Both the position numbers and the translations under genes were made by a program. DNA of 60,000 nt, from contig CM043970.1 in NCBI GenBank assembly GCA_014529385.2, positions 40,853,279-40,913,278 on the forward strand, in the 5' to 3' direction. Of this stretch, positions 11,915-23,063 are shown piece after piece; positions within the stretch are counted from its first letter, which is position 1, and each line of letters begins with the position of its first letter. Under the pieces are notes generated by a model, which was not told the DNA's origin, did not search any database, and worked only from the letters and a program-made list of their open reading frames with translations. The stretch is from Adiantum capillus-veneris (Eukaryota > Streptophyta > Polypodiopsida > Polypodiales > Pteridaceae).

Positions 11915-12320
11915 CAAAAGAACTTTCTAGAAACCTTTAACAAACTATAGAGATTTCTAGAAAGCCCCAAAATTTTCTAAATAGTTCTAGCCTCTTCTAC
12001 ACTAGTTATCAGAAAAAGACATTTGCCAAGTAGGATGCCTCCATTGCCCAATATTCCAATGGCATCTCCTTTCTAGAAACCTTTCACAAACTCTAGAGAT
12101 TTCTAGAAAGCTTTAGAATCTTCTAGATTCTAGCCTCTTTTACACTAGATATGTGACTTAGCTGTGTGCCAATTAGGATACATCCGTGTCTCAATATTCC
12201 AATGGAATCTCCAAAACAACCCTTAGAAACCTCTAAGAAATTCTAGAGAGTTCTAAAGAAATAAGATTTTCTAACCTCTTAGTCTACACAAGATATTTGA
12301 CGTAGATTCGCCAAGCATGA
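11915..12320. repeat. ~140-bp repeat array carrying TTCTAGAA sites
   Basis: About three imperfect copies of a unit containing CAATATTCCAATGG, TTCTAGAAACC, CTAGAGATTTCTAGAAAG and TTCTAGCCTCTT.TACAC. Perfect TTCTAGAA palindromes, which match the TTCnnGAA core of a heat-shock element, lie at 11925-11932, 11955-11962, 12071-12078 and 12101-12108, with several one-base variants between 12121 and 12260. Spacing of neighbouring sites is about 30 bp. No coding start that these could serve is seen nearby, so a regulatory role is speculative. Confidence 0.6.
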
Positions 12321-12510
12321 TGCGTGCATGGCCCAAAGCATTGCAAATTACAAATATTATCTTATCGTTTGTGTGCCTATGAAAAGTTCACCGTGCAAGC
12401 ATTGTGATAAGTTTGTTGATCAAAGATTAATACATTCATTAGGAAGAGGATGGGGTCCAAGAGGGCCTTTTTATTTTCCATGATATTATGGAGGTGATTA
12501 AAATTTTGAC

Positions 12511-12669
12511 AAATAGGTGCGTGCCATGTGTGCAAGAATGGTGGGTATTTAAGAGTGATCAAAGGATGCACGTTCCCTCCAAAATGGAGGGAAATAGGTG
12601 CATGGCATGTGTGCAAGAATGGTGGGTATGTAAGAGTGATCAAAGGATGCACGTTCCCTCCAAAATAGA
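12511..12669. repeat. Tandem duplication, 81-bp unit
   Basis: 12511-12591 and 12592-12669 are about 95 percent alike by eye. Both carry ATGTGTGCAAGAATGGTGGG and GATGCACGTTCCCTCC. Open in both strands but without gene features. Confidence 0.9.
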
Positions 12670-14465
12670 GGTGGACAATTTTACGATTTTTGGTCTTCCA
12701 TAACTCCTACATATGATCTCTGATATGAGGTAAGATTATATATCTGCAATCTATGTGCCAAACTCTTTTTGTAGATATACTACATAATATGGTTTTAACT
12801 ACTAGATTTTAAATTTCATTTTGGAGGGAAAATTTGATTTCAAATGGTTTGCCTGTTTGAATTCGAAGGATGTCTTTTGATTGATTTCTTAATACTAAAG
12901 GCTTGAATTCCTTAAACTACCATATAAAGAGACTCTCCTAGACCCATTCTCTTCCTAATGTGTTAGTAGTCCCATCTATTGCAATTTCATTGCTATTCTC
13001 TCTCTCTTTTTTTTTTTACCTTGTGACTCTGATTATCCCATTAGTGGTGCACATCCTAGGGATTATGCTACACATTAGGAAACCATAATAAATTATGATA
13101 TAATCAACATACCTAAAATGCTATTTGATCCCATCAATAACTAGGACCCTCAAAGAGGAAAGGTAAAATATTTTTCAAGAAAAAGCATAAACATGTGTAA
13201 TAGTCATCAATAGAATCCCAAAGGTAATATTTTTGAGGGGGAAAAACTCCCAAACATCTCAAGTCAGTTACTACCAGCAGGCTAGTACCAATCACTACTT
13301 CAGTCGAATATCACTTAAAAGGGCAAAAAGATCCCAAGCAGGTCCATACAAATAACAGAGTAAGGGAAAGCTTAAAGAAATCACTAAATAATTTTGAGAA
13401 GCTAGTATGAGTATGGAAATCCCATGGGTGGAAGAGCCTCGAGGTACAAGATGTGGCATGTGAAATGCATCATTTAACAAGAGGAAAATCACATAATTTT
13501 ATATATAATGCATTTTACAACTAGGCCCTAGGTACACATCATACAAGTTTTGTGCCTATAATTAACCCTCAAGGCTAAAAATGTATCTGTGATGGCACTG
13601 CTTGTAGCTCCCAAAGTCTGTCTCTATGTAGGCACTTCCACTTCTTGATGTTGCTCTTTTGAATTGTAAATGCTATACTTTTTTAAGAATCTCATGATTA
13701 CAAGTGGCCCTTTTTGCTGATTACAAGGCTATCGATGATTACAAGGTTGTAACTATTAAAGGCATTATTGTTCATATTATGGTAACTTCACTCCCTAGCC
13801 CGATTCAATAAAATTACTATTGGCACAAATGGAATCCATTGTTGCATACTCTATTGACCATGTCACAATATGGATTTTTAAGAAAGATGCTTGTTAACAT
13901 CTTAGAATTTGTCTCTCTAAGCAAATGTGGGAGTAGGGCGGTCACTCATCAAAAGCTCCTTATAATTACATGTGTTCAAGAGATAATTAATAATACCCCT
14001 ATTTACATGTTATCTTTACACTCCGCCCATATACTACATACATAAAAGTATACATTTTGGAATGTTTATAATACTCTCTAGGTAACTCACTTGATACATT
14101 CACATTTCAAAGAAGTGACCGCTTTGGGATGCAAAATTGTAAATGCTAGCACAAAATTCAAATAGTTCTAAATATTGAATGGGAAGTTTGGAATTGTAGA
14201 CAATTTACAAGTTTACATCTCTTCCTTGTGAGACTAGCCTTTTGATCTATGGTAACTCTATACTCAATGGCCTCTTCTGTGCGTGCCTATAGTGCCATGG
14301 ACCTAAGCACCTAAAGATCATTTCTCTTGCCTGTGTCTTCCTTATCTTCTTGTTGAAAAAATGGGACACATAAGCCATAATTTGATCATAGGACATCTTG
14401 GCCCTAGGCTCTTCAAAAGTGTACTAAGAGCCAAATGATGGCTTCATGTGTAGTCTCTTTAGAGA
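12670..14465. other. Non-coding stretch
   Basis: A+T-rich DNA with no gene, element end or structured repeat that I can support. The last few hundred bases (14100-14465) are the 3' flank of the TPD1-like gene. Confidence 0.4.
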
Positions 14466-15175
14466 TCAACAAGTAAAATCAGCAGACTCGAGGAGGAGAG
14501 GCAATTGGTGGGGGGAGGCATAGTCGAATCGAACAGGTGCAAGTTGTATTAGAGCCTCCCCTTCAATGAGTAAACAGCGTGCTCCCTCTACACGCAACAC
14601 ATCTGTTCTGACAAGACCAGGCATAAAGCCATCACAATAGAATGTGATTGCAGCTGCAGCACTACATGGGCAATTGTTTGCCACCTTCACATGAAAAATG
14701 GCTCCACCTTGTTGTATGCCTCCGTTATTTTTGTTGTCACCCTCATTATCGGCGTTTTTATTTATCATCGCTTGGTTTTTTTGTTGGCCATAGAGATAGG
14801 AAGAGGTTGATGACGATGTATTGGCTACCAATGTTTGAGTTACCTGTATTTGGTCCAAATCACATAGTAATTGAGCCAAACTTCCTGCAATTAAAAAGTT
14901 TTTTAGAAAAAGAGGTTACAATCCATGAATTTTGACAAAGAAATTTATGAAGGGGAACAGACACTCATACTTACGTAGAGGAGCAAAGAGGAGAGAAAGA
15001 AGCTTGCTAACGTTGAATTCCATGAAGGGGAATAGACACTCACACTTACGCAGAGGAGCAAAGAGGAGAGAAAGAAGCTTGCTAGCATTGAGGGAAGAAT
15101 TCCAAGAGAACAACTATAGATTTTTGAGCTCGAGATCTTTTAATTTGGAGAGGAATGGGCTAACCAATCTATTAC

Positions 15176-15210
<35 letters not shown>

Positions 15211-15319
15211 AGACCAGGATATTGGTATAACTTTCATCACTCAATAGCAGCAAATTGGTTATATGAGTTGCCCATGGAGTATCCTCTCTCTTACGATGTT
15301 AAAATTCTCTTCTTCTTCT

Positions 15320-15400
<81 letters not shown>

Positions 15401-15630
15401 GTGTCGGTGCTAGAAAAAAACATTAATAGAGGCTATATGATAGAGCACCGACGGGCGGCCGTAAGCTACTTGTTGCAGCAGCGAGATCAAGCTCAGAGTA
15501 CGTTATGCAGCGAGCTCAAGCTCTCTCTCTCACACCCACACCCAAGAACCGGACACAGAGTGGCCAAATTTAGGCGCATACCTGCAAGAATGAGAAGGCG
15601 GAGGGCCAGCAGCAGCAGAAGCGTCCTCAT
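14466..15630 (-). CDS. TPD1-like secreted six-cysteine protein, two exons
   Basis: CDS joins 15630-15582 and 14884-14466 (minus). Exon 1 encodes MRTLLLLLALRLLILA, a classic signal peptide, and ends in GCAG/GTATGC. The intron ends TTTTTAATTGCAG and the frame continues Gly-Ser-Leu-Ala-Gln. Exon 2 carries CDLDQIQVTQ, then an Asn/Gly/Gln-rich insert, then FHVKVANNCPCS, YCDGF, ARCLLIEGEAL, VRFDYA and a C-terminal DFTC: six cysteines in the order of the TPD1 (TAPETUM DETERMINANT1)-like family, whose founder is a secreted ligand of the EMS1 receptor kinase in anther cell fate. Total is about 155 residues, usual for the family. The insert of about 35 residues after VTQT is longer than usual. Family assignment is from motif order, not a search; the role in this organism is unknown. 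Many plant genomes label such genes wrongly as glycosyltransferases. Confidence 0.8.
14947..15096. repeat. Tandem duplication, 75-bp unit, in the TPD1-like intron
   Basis: 14947-15021 and 15022-15096 are near-identical (GAGGAGCAAAGAGGAGAGAA in both). It lies within the intron of the TPD1-like gene. Confidence 0.9.
15178..15399. repeat. Microsatellites in intron: (GA)n and (CT)n(CA)n(GA)n
   Basis: (GA)16 at 15178-15209. A compound run at 15319-15399 goes (CT)12, (CA)9, (GA)20. Its CT and GA arms are complementary, so the transcript or single strand can fold into a hairpin with a CA loop. Both are inside the TPD1-like intron. Confidence 0.9.
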
Positions 15631-15866
15631 AAGTGTGCTGCGCAATTCCACCTTAAAATGTTCATACAAAGCCTAATGGAAAGAGAATTGCAAGACTCTG
15701 CAGGAGAAGTATCAGGCAACAAGAAAGCGAAGGCGGAGAGGAAGAGGAGGAGGGTGAGCTTTGCAAACCGAGGCAGTCAGTCTAGGAGGAGTTGGTGGAC
15801 TAGCCACAAAAGGGTATTCAAATTAGTAGAGAGGGAGGGAGGCAGGGAGGAGAGAGATGTAAGCGC

Positions 15867-15872
15867 TTTATA
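15867..15872 (-). promoter_or_regulatory. Candidate TATA box of the TPD1-like gene
   Basis: TATAAA on the minus strand (ATTATAAAGCG), 237 bp before the ATG at 15630. The (CT)n run 15906-15952 lies just upstream and could serve GAGA-binding BPC proteins; both roles are inference. Confidence 0.45.
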
Positions 15873-15903
15873 ATGCAGAGGATATGGATGTGTATATTAC
15901 TAC

Positions 15904-15905
<2 letters not shown>

Positions 15906-15954
<49 letters not shown>

Positions 15955-16003
15955 CGACACACATACAGAGTAGAAGAGAAATTCTATATGATTGTAAGCA
16001 TCT

Positions 16004-16052
<49 letters not shown>

Positions 16053-16060
16053 AGAAGAAT
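15906..16060. repeat. Two (GA)n tracts with (GAA)n tail
   Basis: (GA)23 at 15906-15952 and (GA)22 at 16005-16049, followed by GAAGAAGAA. They lie in the presumed promoter of the TPD1-like gene. Confidence 0.9.
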
Positions 16061-16855
16061 AAGAATGATGGTATTTGATTTATAGAGAGTAGAAGAGAGA
16101 TGCACTATGTTATTATCAGCATTATGGTTTTTGAGACATGGGATGAAACACAGACATATAGCCACAGAGGGGACAAACCCTTCCACATTATGACAACCTA
16201 GAGCATGCTTGCTTTTTTCAAGGCACGGCGCGGCACGCATCTTTTTGCGATTTTGCCTACCAAATGCAAGGTGAAATATCCACAACATAGTACCAGTGCT
16301 TGAAAAAAAAAAAACATTTTCATTTGTAAAAAAAAGGAAGCAATCTATATACCGGGAATAATACCCATGATGTCCAAATTTAAAATGTGAATTTTTAATT
16401 TTAGGCTTTTTTTTTTTAGAAGACATGAAATATATTAAAAAAAGGAAAGAGTTACAACCTAAAATGGGGCTTTTTCCACCAAAAATACACTTAAGAAATG
16501 ATAAATTAATGCTATTTTTTGGTTGGTCCATTTTGGTGAGAGGGAAACCTTGTTTGTCAAAATAAAGTACAGTGCGGTAGAGCACTAGACAAGAGGGAGA
16601 GCTCAGAGAAGAATCATTTTAAGGAAGAGAATGCAAGAGACAAGCGTTCAAACAAAAAAATGGTGGCTATGGAAAACGAGAAATAACGGAATCTCAGGCT
16701 TCAAGATTGTACACTCGTCAGCTTTTTGGCAGTCAAATTTGAGCCTTCCCGTATTCCCTCCTTGGTGGTGCTAGTCAATATCCAACCTTATAAAGTGTGC
16801 CCTTGTTTCTTTCACATATATGCATTGTGCACATTGCAATGCTAGGGGACACACA

Positions 16856-16894
<39 letters not shown>

Positions 16895-17623
16895 ACGCAC
16901 GCGCATGTGTCCACACACGCACACACATCCATGTGGTCATATGCACACAAATGCATGCACATGCGACATAGTTAGAGAGTGCTCCCACATAAGCATAGTA
17001 ATCCATCAGCTCAGGAGGGTCACTGGGTTACTTAAAATATATGTACCCATCACTTGGGTTCAGCCGAAGGACTTCATTAATTTTAAATATTGTCGCACTT
17101 ACAAAGGGGTATCATTTAAAGAACTTCAAGGAGAAAAAATACAGATTGAATAAAAAACAAGTGTGTTATGATCATGAAAAATTCACTCATAAATATTTTT
17201 TATAGTATCTTTTGAATGCACGTGATATAGTAGTTTTACATAGAGTAAATGCCGTGAATCTATCAGGGAACGCCCTGAATCTATCAGTATAGCTAAGGCA
17301 AATAAGGCTTCAAATGTAACCAGGAAAATTAAAGCTCCCTGATGAACATGAAATGTACAATTATCTCAAATCCATTTTACTTGAAGGCTCTAAATAGCTT
17401 GTATGCTAGCTATGTAGTTGGGCATAGTTATTGGTAACACGACACAATAGAAATGAGCCAACTTAGCCGAGCATGCAATCACATAACAAGCGTAGTTGTT
17501 CGTCAAAAATTGCAACTAAGTCACGCATGACCATTGCCTCACACATACAAACACTTGTTCAACCTTATAAAGTAAGTGTCCTTCTTTCCTTCACATTTGC
17601 ATTGGGCAAAGGGCAATGCTAGG

Positions 17624-17697
<74 letters not shown>

Positions 17698-18044
17698 TAT
17701 GACACACATAATCCTTTTCTTGGAGTCCTCACATTCCTCATGCTTCCCAATGCCTTTCATATTCCTGTCTTTTTTTTTGCATCTCCATCATTGCACTACC
17801 ACTTTATATGCATTTTCTAAAGGGGCCCAAGAGCTTATGCCCTCTGCATCTTTTCATATTCACCACCCCAAGATCTTATGAAATGATGGTCTTTTCTCAT
17901 GGTTTGAGGGAGAATGTCTTGAAAGTGACCTCCAAGATGAGGGTGTGGGCATGTGCTTGCTGTAAAAATCACGCCGCAGCAAGCACCCAAAAAAAAAAAA
18001 AAAAAACCTTGAAAGTAGAGATCTCAATGTGAAAGGAGAGTTAC
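16061..18044. other. Non-coding stretch with GT, CT and CA runs
   Basis: No gene recognised. (GT)16 at 16859-16891 passes into alternating GCGCACGCACGCGC, a purine/pyrimidine alternation to about 16910 that favours Z-DNA. (CT)26(CA)10 lies at 17626-17698. The two sites share flanks of about 60 bp (CCTTATAAAGT.TG..CCTT.TTTC.TTCACAT.TGCATTG), so they are old duplicates that gained different dinucleotides. Confidence 0.6.
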
Positions 18045-18127
18045 ATTAGCTTGAAAACTTTTTTTTCCCAAACTCACAATTATGAGTGTACATTTTTTAA
18101 TGATGAACATATTAGCTTGAAAACTTT
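18045..18127 (-). mobile_element. Minimal 5'-truncated LINE-C insertion (~50 bp)
   Basis: The 17-bp word ATTAGCTTGAAAACTTT occurs at 18045-18061 and 18111-18127. Between them, read on the minus strand, are the last 44 bp of LINE-C, with the terminal palindrome ACTCATAATTGTGAGT, plus an A-tail. This is a target-primed insertion that stopped almost at once. It fixes the 3' end of LINE-C without any alignment. Confidence 0.85.
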
Positions 18128-19053
<926 letters not shown>

Positions 19054-19150
19054 AGTTTTTCCATCATTTACTCCATAGGTTAGATCCTTTTTCCAAAACT
19101 CACAATGGCGAGTGAATTATATTAGCATAACCAAAAAACTACAAAGGGAT

Positions 19151-19712
19151 AATTACCAAAATACCGTGTAATTTATGGAAATTCCCAAAACACCCCTAAA
19201 TTTCAAAAATTCCCACTAAGTGTTTCTTGCCCTTCAGCACAAACCCTTCAGGTTGCTGCTTATAAATCTTCTCATAGAAATCTCCATGTAAGAAAGTTGT
19301 AATGACATCCATTTAGCTCCAAATCTTCAGTGGCAACGAATCCAAGCAACATTCTTTTCAATTTTGCCAAAATTTCCAAAATACCCCTAATTAACCTCAC
19401 AAAGATCTCTAGAATTCCTTTTTTTTACAACTTTTTATAGGAAGATTGCTTCTCCTCAATAGAAGATGATAATGATAGAACCAAAATTTTAGATGGTATT
19501 GAGGGCTGTTCTGATGAAATCGATAATCATTTTTGAACAAAGATGCATCTTTTAATTTTGTTTAAGATGCTAAAAGATAGACATAAACATTGGACTAAGC
19601 AAAAATTGGGATAAATCCATCCCAAAATGCTGCATGGGGGTATTTTGGGAAGTTTTGAAATTTGAGGGGTATTTTGGGAATTTCCAAAAATTATAAGGGT
19701 ATTCTAGTAATT
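19151..19712. mobile_element. MITE with ~56-bp terminal inverted repeats
   Basis: The left end AATTACCAAAATACC...GGAAATTCCCAAAACACCCC and the right end, reverse-complemented, AATTACTAGAATACCC...GGAAATTCCCAAAATACCCC are inverted repeats of about 56 bp with roughly 85 percent identity. The interior (about 450 bp) codes for nothing. Structure and size fit a miniature inverted-repeat element. The AATTACC.AAATACCC end is reminiscent of Mutator-type MITEs, but target duplication is unclear. Confidence 0.75.
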
Positions 19713-19756
19713 TTTCCAATTACAAATTTTTGGAATGCTTTGCCAAGCAATGACGT

Positions 19757-19888
19757 TGCTACAGACGAATGCACGATGGCCCTGCAAAATACTCATAATA
19801 ACACAAGACTTACCATAAAACGATAAATCGGTATACTTGAATCGCCGCACACGCACATAATCAATGACGTACGCGAACAGAGAGATAC

Positions 19889-19956
<68 letters not shown>

Positions 19957-20304
19957 AGAAGAAGAAGAAGAAGAACACGTGCAGATGCGCCTCCTACAGC
20001 GGAGTGCCACACCGGCACGGCGAGAAAGGAGAGAGGAGAGGAGAGAAGAATACACAGACACTGGGTGCAATCTCCCCCCGTGCAAGAGTGAGCATTTCCC
20101 TCTTGCACGTATTTATTTATAGATTTCTTGAATGCCCAAAAACGAGTACAAACTGGCCGACCGGTCATAAATGGCCAAAGCTCATAAAAGAGCACTTGAA
20201 TAATAAAATGTATATGATAAACATATCCATTCGCATAGGCCAAGCTGGGTCTAGCTTTTCCACCTGTCAGCTGCAATAAATAATAAAATATCAATTCTAT
20301 AACA
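19757..20304 (-). repeat. 3' LTR of mini element
   Basis: Ends TG..CA in element sense. TATA-like TATAAATAAAT at 20111-20122 (minus) and, just downstream, a perfect 10-bp hairpin (CGTGCAAGAG at 20079-20088 with its complement at 20100-20109). (GA)31 at 19891-19952 plus (GAA)7. Confidence 0.85.
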
Positions 20305-20586
20305 TACCTCTCTGTTGGACAGTAACTGTCCACAGTTGCGAAGATAAAAATCTGCAAACAATATTTGTCAAAAACAATGATTAGAAATCTGTATCAAATA
20401 GTAAGAAATTCATAAAATTAGACAATATTGCTTATGCATGCCGTCATCCACATACTACCTATTCTAGTGTCCCATACCACTAGAATAAGCAGTATATGTC
20501 ATATCTTGATGAATCAAGATATCATTGGTCACACTCATCAGAATCAATTCTCATAAAGGCAAGTCTCATCACATAAACATTGTCAT

Positions 20587-21078
20587 TGCTACAGACGGAT
20601 GCGCGATGGCCCTGCAAAATACTCATAATAACACAATACATACCATAAAACGATAAATCGATATACCTGAATCGCCGCACACGCACATAATCAATGACGT
20701 ACACGAACATAGAGATATAGAGAGCGGGAGAGAGTGAAAGAACGCATGTAGACGCACCTCTTAGAGTGGAGTGCCACACCGGCACGGTGAGAAAGGAGAG
20801 AGGAGAGAGGAGAGGAGAGAAGAATACACAGACACTGGGTGCAATCTCCCCCGTGCAAGAGTGAGCATTTCCCTCTTGCACGTATTTATTTATAGATTTC
20901 TTGAATGCCCAAAAATGAGTACAAACTGGCCGGCCGGTCATAAATGGCCAAAGCTCATAAAAGAGCACTTGAATAATAAAATGTACATGATGAACATATC
21001 CATTCGCATAGGCCAAGCTGGGTCTAGTCTTTTCCACCTGTCAGCTGCAATAAATAATAAAATATCATTTCTATAACA
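20587..21078 (-). repeat. 5' LTR of mini element
   Basis: About 95 percent identical by eye to the left repeat outside the microsatellite. Same TATA (20884-20895) and same hairpin are conserved. Confidence 0.85.
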
Positions 21079-22720
21079 GACGTCTCCTTGAAGAACCTAT
21101 CTTCCAGGTCTTTTGGACCCATTTGCAAATCCTCCCTACTAGGCCACAGATTGTAGGGCATTCCTTGAATAAGTGAGGAGGTCCTCACAAGCCATTCTAT
21201 ATTGTGAGAATCTATCTAGACCAAATCCTCTAGCTAGAACCTTCACAAGAGTAGGTACAGAACCTTCACAACAGTAGGTAAAGCTCCCCATAGGACTTTC
21301 TATAGAAAAACCTTCATCCCAAGCGGCCATTGTGGGCCCCAGATATTCTTCGCGATTGTCACCCATCTTGATTTGAGGCCATTGCTTGCCCCACTACTTG
21401 TTTAGGAGAAAGAACCAATCCACCATAAGGGTGTTGTACACATCCTCGGTTTGCGATTTAAGGAAATGCATGTTTGTGGCCACTGCCATTCTTTCCACTC
21501 GAATCTAGATTCGCAAGTCGGCAACCAACATCTGTCTAGCTGCTCTACAATTCTATTGGCCAACAGTCTTTCAATCCCACAAAGGTTGAATTGGGAGGCT
21601 AGTTGGTCTGTTCCTTCCTAGATTCTAATAGTAATGTTGTCCCAAAACTGGCCCAGTCGTCATAGCTCTTTGTTGTTGATCTTTCTAGCAACTTCCCTCC
21701 AGAATGGGCTCAAAAGGACGCTTCATGCCTTAGAAATCCAAGGGGACCACTGAGTTATAGAGTTGTGAAAGTACCTAGTTATCTCTCCCCATTCTAAGGT
21801 CTATGTTGCTTTGTTGCATTTTCGAACTAGCTCATCCATAGTGTCCCCAAGCTTCAAGTAACACCACAGAGGGGAAAGCAACTTGGTGTGCATCTCAAGC
21901 CCTTTCCATTGGCGACCTTTTGAGCACATCTTGTCATTGTCTCCATTAGGACCTTTGTCATAATAGCCCATGCATGGTCTTGCTTTGTGATTGTTACCGC
22001 AAACTTGGCACACTGGGCCTCGGCATGAGAACTAGGGTTAAGGATCCCTATACTTCCCTACTATACATGTCTTGCAAGGATTCTCATCTTGCCCATTGCC
22101 AAGGCATCGAGTCTTTAGTGTTGTCTTTCCATAAGAATCTTTTCATCGATTTCAAGAACTCCTTCCAGTTACGTTTGGCTAACTTTAGTGGCGAACCATT
22201 GAAGGCTATGCAAGGGAGCATGAATAAATTGATCACTTTTACTCTGCTCAGGAAAGGAAGAAGCACATACTCCCACCTTCGCATCTTGCTTCTTACCTTA
22301 TCCAAGACCCATAGGAATCTTTGTTTGTGGGTTATGCGCACCCCCAGAGGAGTCCCCCAAGTGTTGGAATATCTTCCCTTTTGATACTATCTCCCTAGTC
22401 CACATTGACGAACCGAACGAATCATTTTTTGATAGCTAAATCAATCTTGATTTTTCAATATTGCACTTTTATCCTGTTGCAACAACATGTTTGCAAAATC
22501 TCTAGAGCCTTCCTAATCACTTGAGGGCAAGCTTTGAGGAAGAGAAGGAATCATCTGCAAATAGCTTTGCAACAAGTTGGCCTTGGTACATAGGTTTAAT
22601 CTTTTATGATTGTTTTCAAAATGAGACAAAATCGTTTTATACTATCTCCTTCGCGCGCACTCTTCTGCCATCTAGAATTCTAACTGGGGTAAATGGGCCA
22701 ATAATGGGGTGACCCTGTAA

Positions 22721-23063
22721 AGAGAGTCAGACGGACCCTAAATAAATAAATGCTTTTGTTCCAGTTGATGGACAAGGAAACATGTATGGTAAGATGGTCA
22801 CCAGACGCTGCTCAAGATGTTCATTAGGTAGCAAATGTGTTCAAGCCCATGTGGCACTACTGTCCATAGTATCCCCCGTGCCCGGCTAGCTACTAAAACC
22901 CTTTTTTTTATCGAAGGAAAATTTATGCTGCTGTTGTATGCATGGCCAGAGACGGCATTGCTCCTCGATCTGCACCCTATCTACATTTTGCGCCAGAGGT
23001 TGAAAATTTGCAATAGCCGAAAAATGCACCAAGCACTCTCTTAAAGGTCGTTAAACTACCCGC
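22721..23063. other. Non-coding junction between two LINE-C copies
   Basis: No gene seen. Holds TAAATAAATAAATGC near 22740 and no other structure. Confidence 0.4.

Larger units (their letters stand above)
19757..21078 (-). mobile_element. Miniature non-autonomous LTR element, TSD GACGT
   Basis: Two direct terminal repeats, 19757-20304 (548 bp) and 20587-21078 (492 bp), share TGTTATAG..TGTAGCA ends on the minus strand. They flank only 282 bp. GACGT at 19752-19756 and 21079-21083 is the target duplication. The length difference of the repeats is mainly the (GA)31 in the left one. A purine run (ACAGAGAGGTA) precedes the minus-strand 3' LTR. No coding capacity: a TRIM-like element, moved by another element's enzymes. 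A standard TGGTATC primer site is not seen after the 5' LTR. Confidence 0.9.
19085..22720 (-). mobile_element. LINE-C copy 2, split by a MITE and a mini-LTR element
   Basis: Read on the minus strand from about 22720: LVAKLFADDSF (reverse transcriptase catalytic FADD, intact), HKQRFLWVLDKVRSKMRRW, LLPFLSRVKVINLFM, a zf-RVT-like region, then KWVQKTWKIG... at 21100. There a 1.3-kb LTR element (19757-21078) interrupts it. A 44-bp LINE remnant (19713-19756) follows, then a MITE (19151-19712), then the LINE 3' end at 19150-19085 with TAATATAATTCACTCGCCAT then TGTGAGT. About 300 bp of LINE are missing between the two insertions. Multiple stops make it inactive. Confidence 0.8.
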
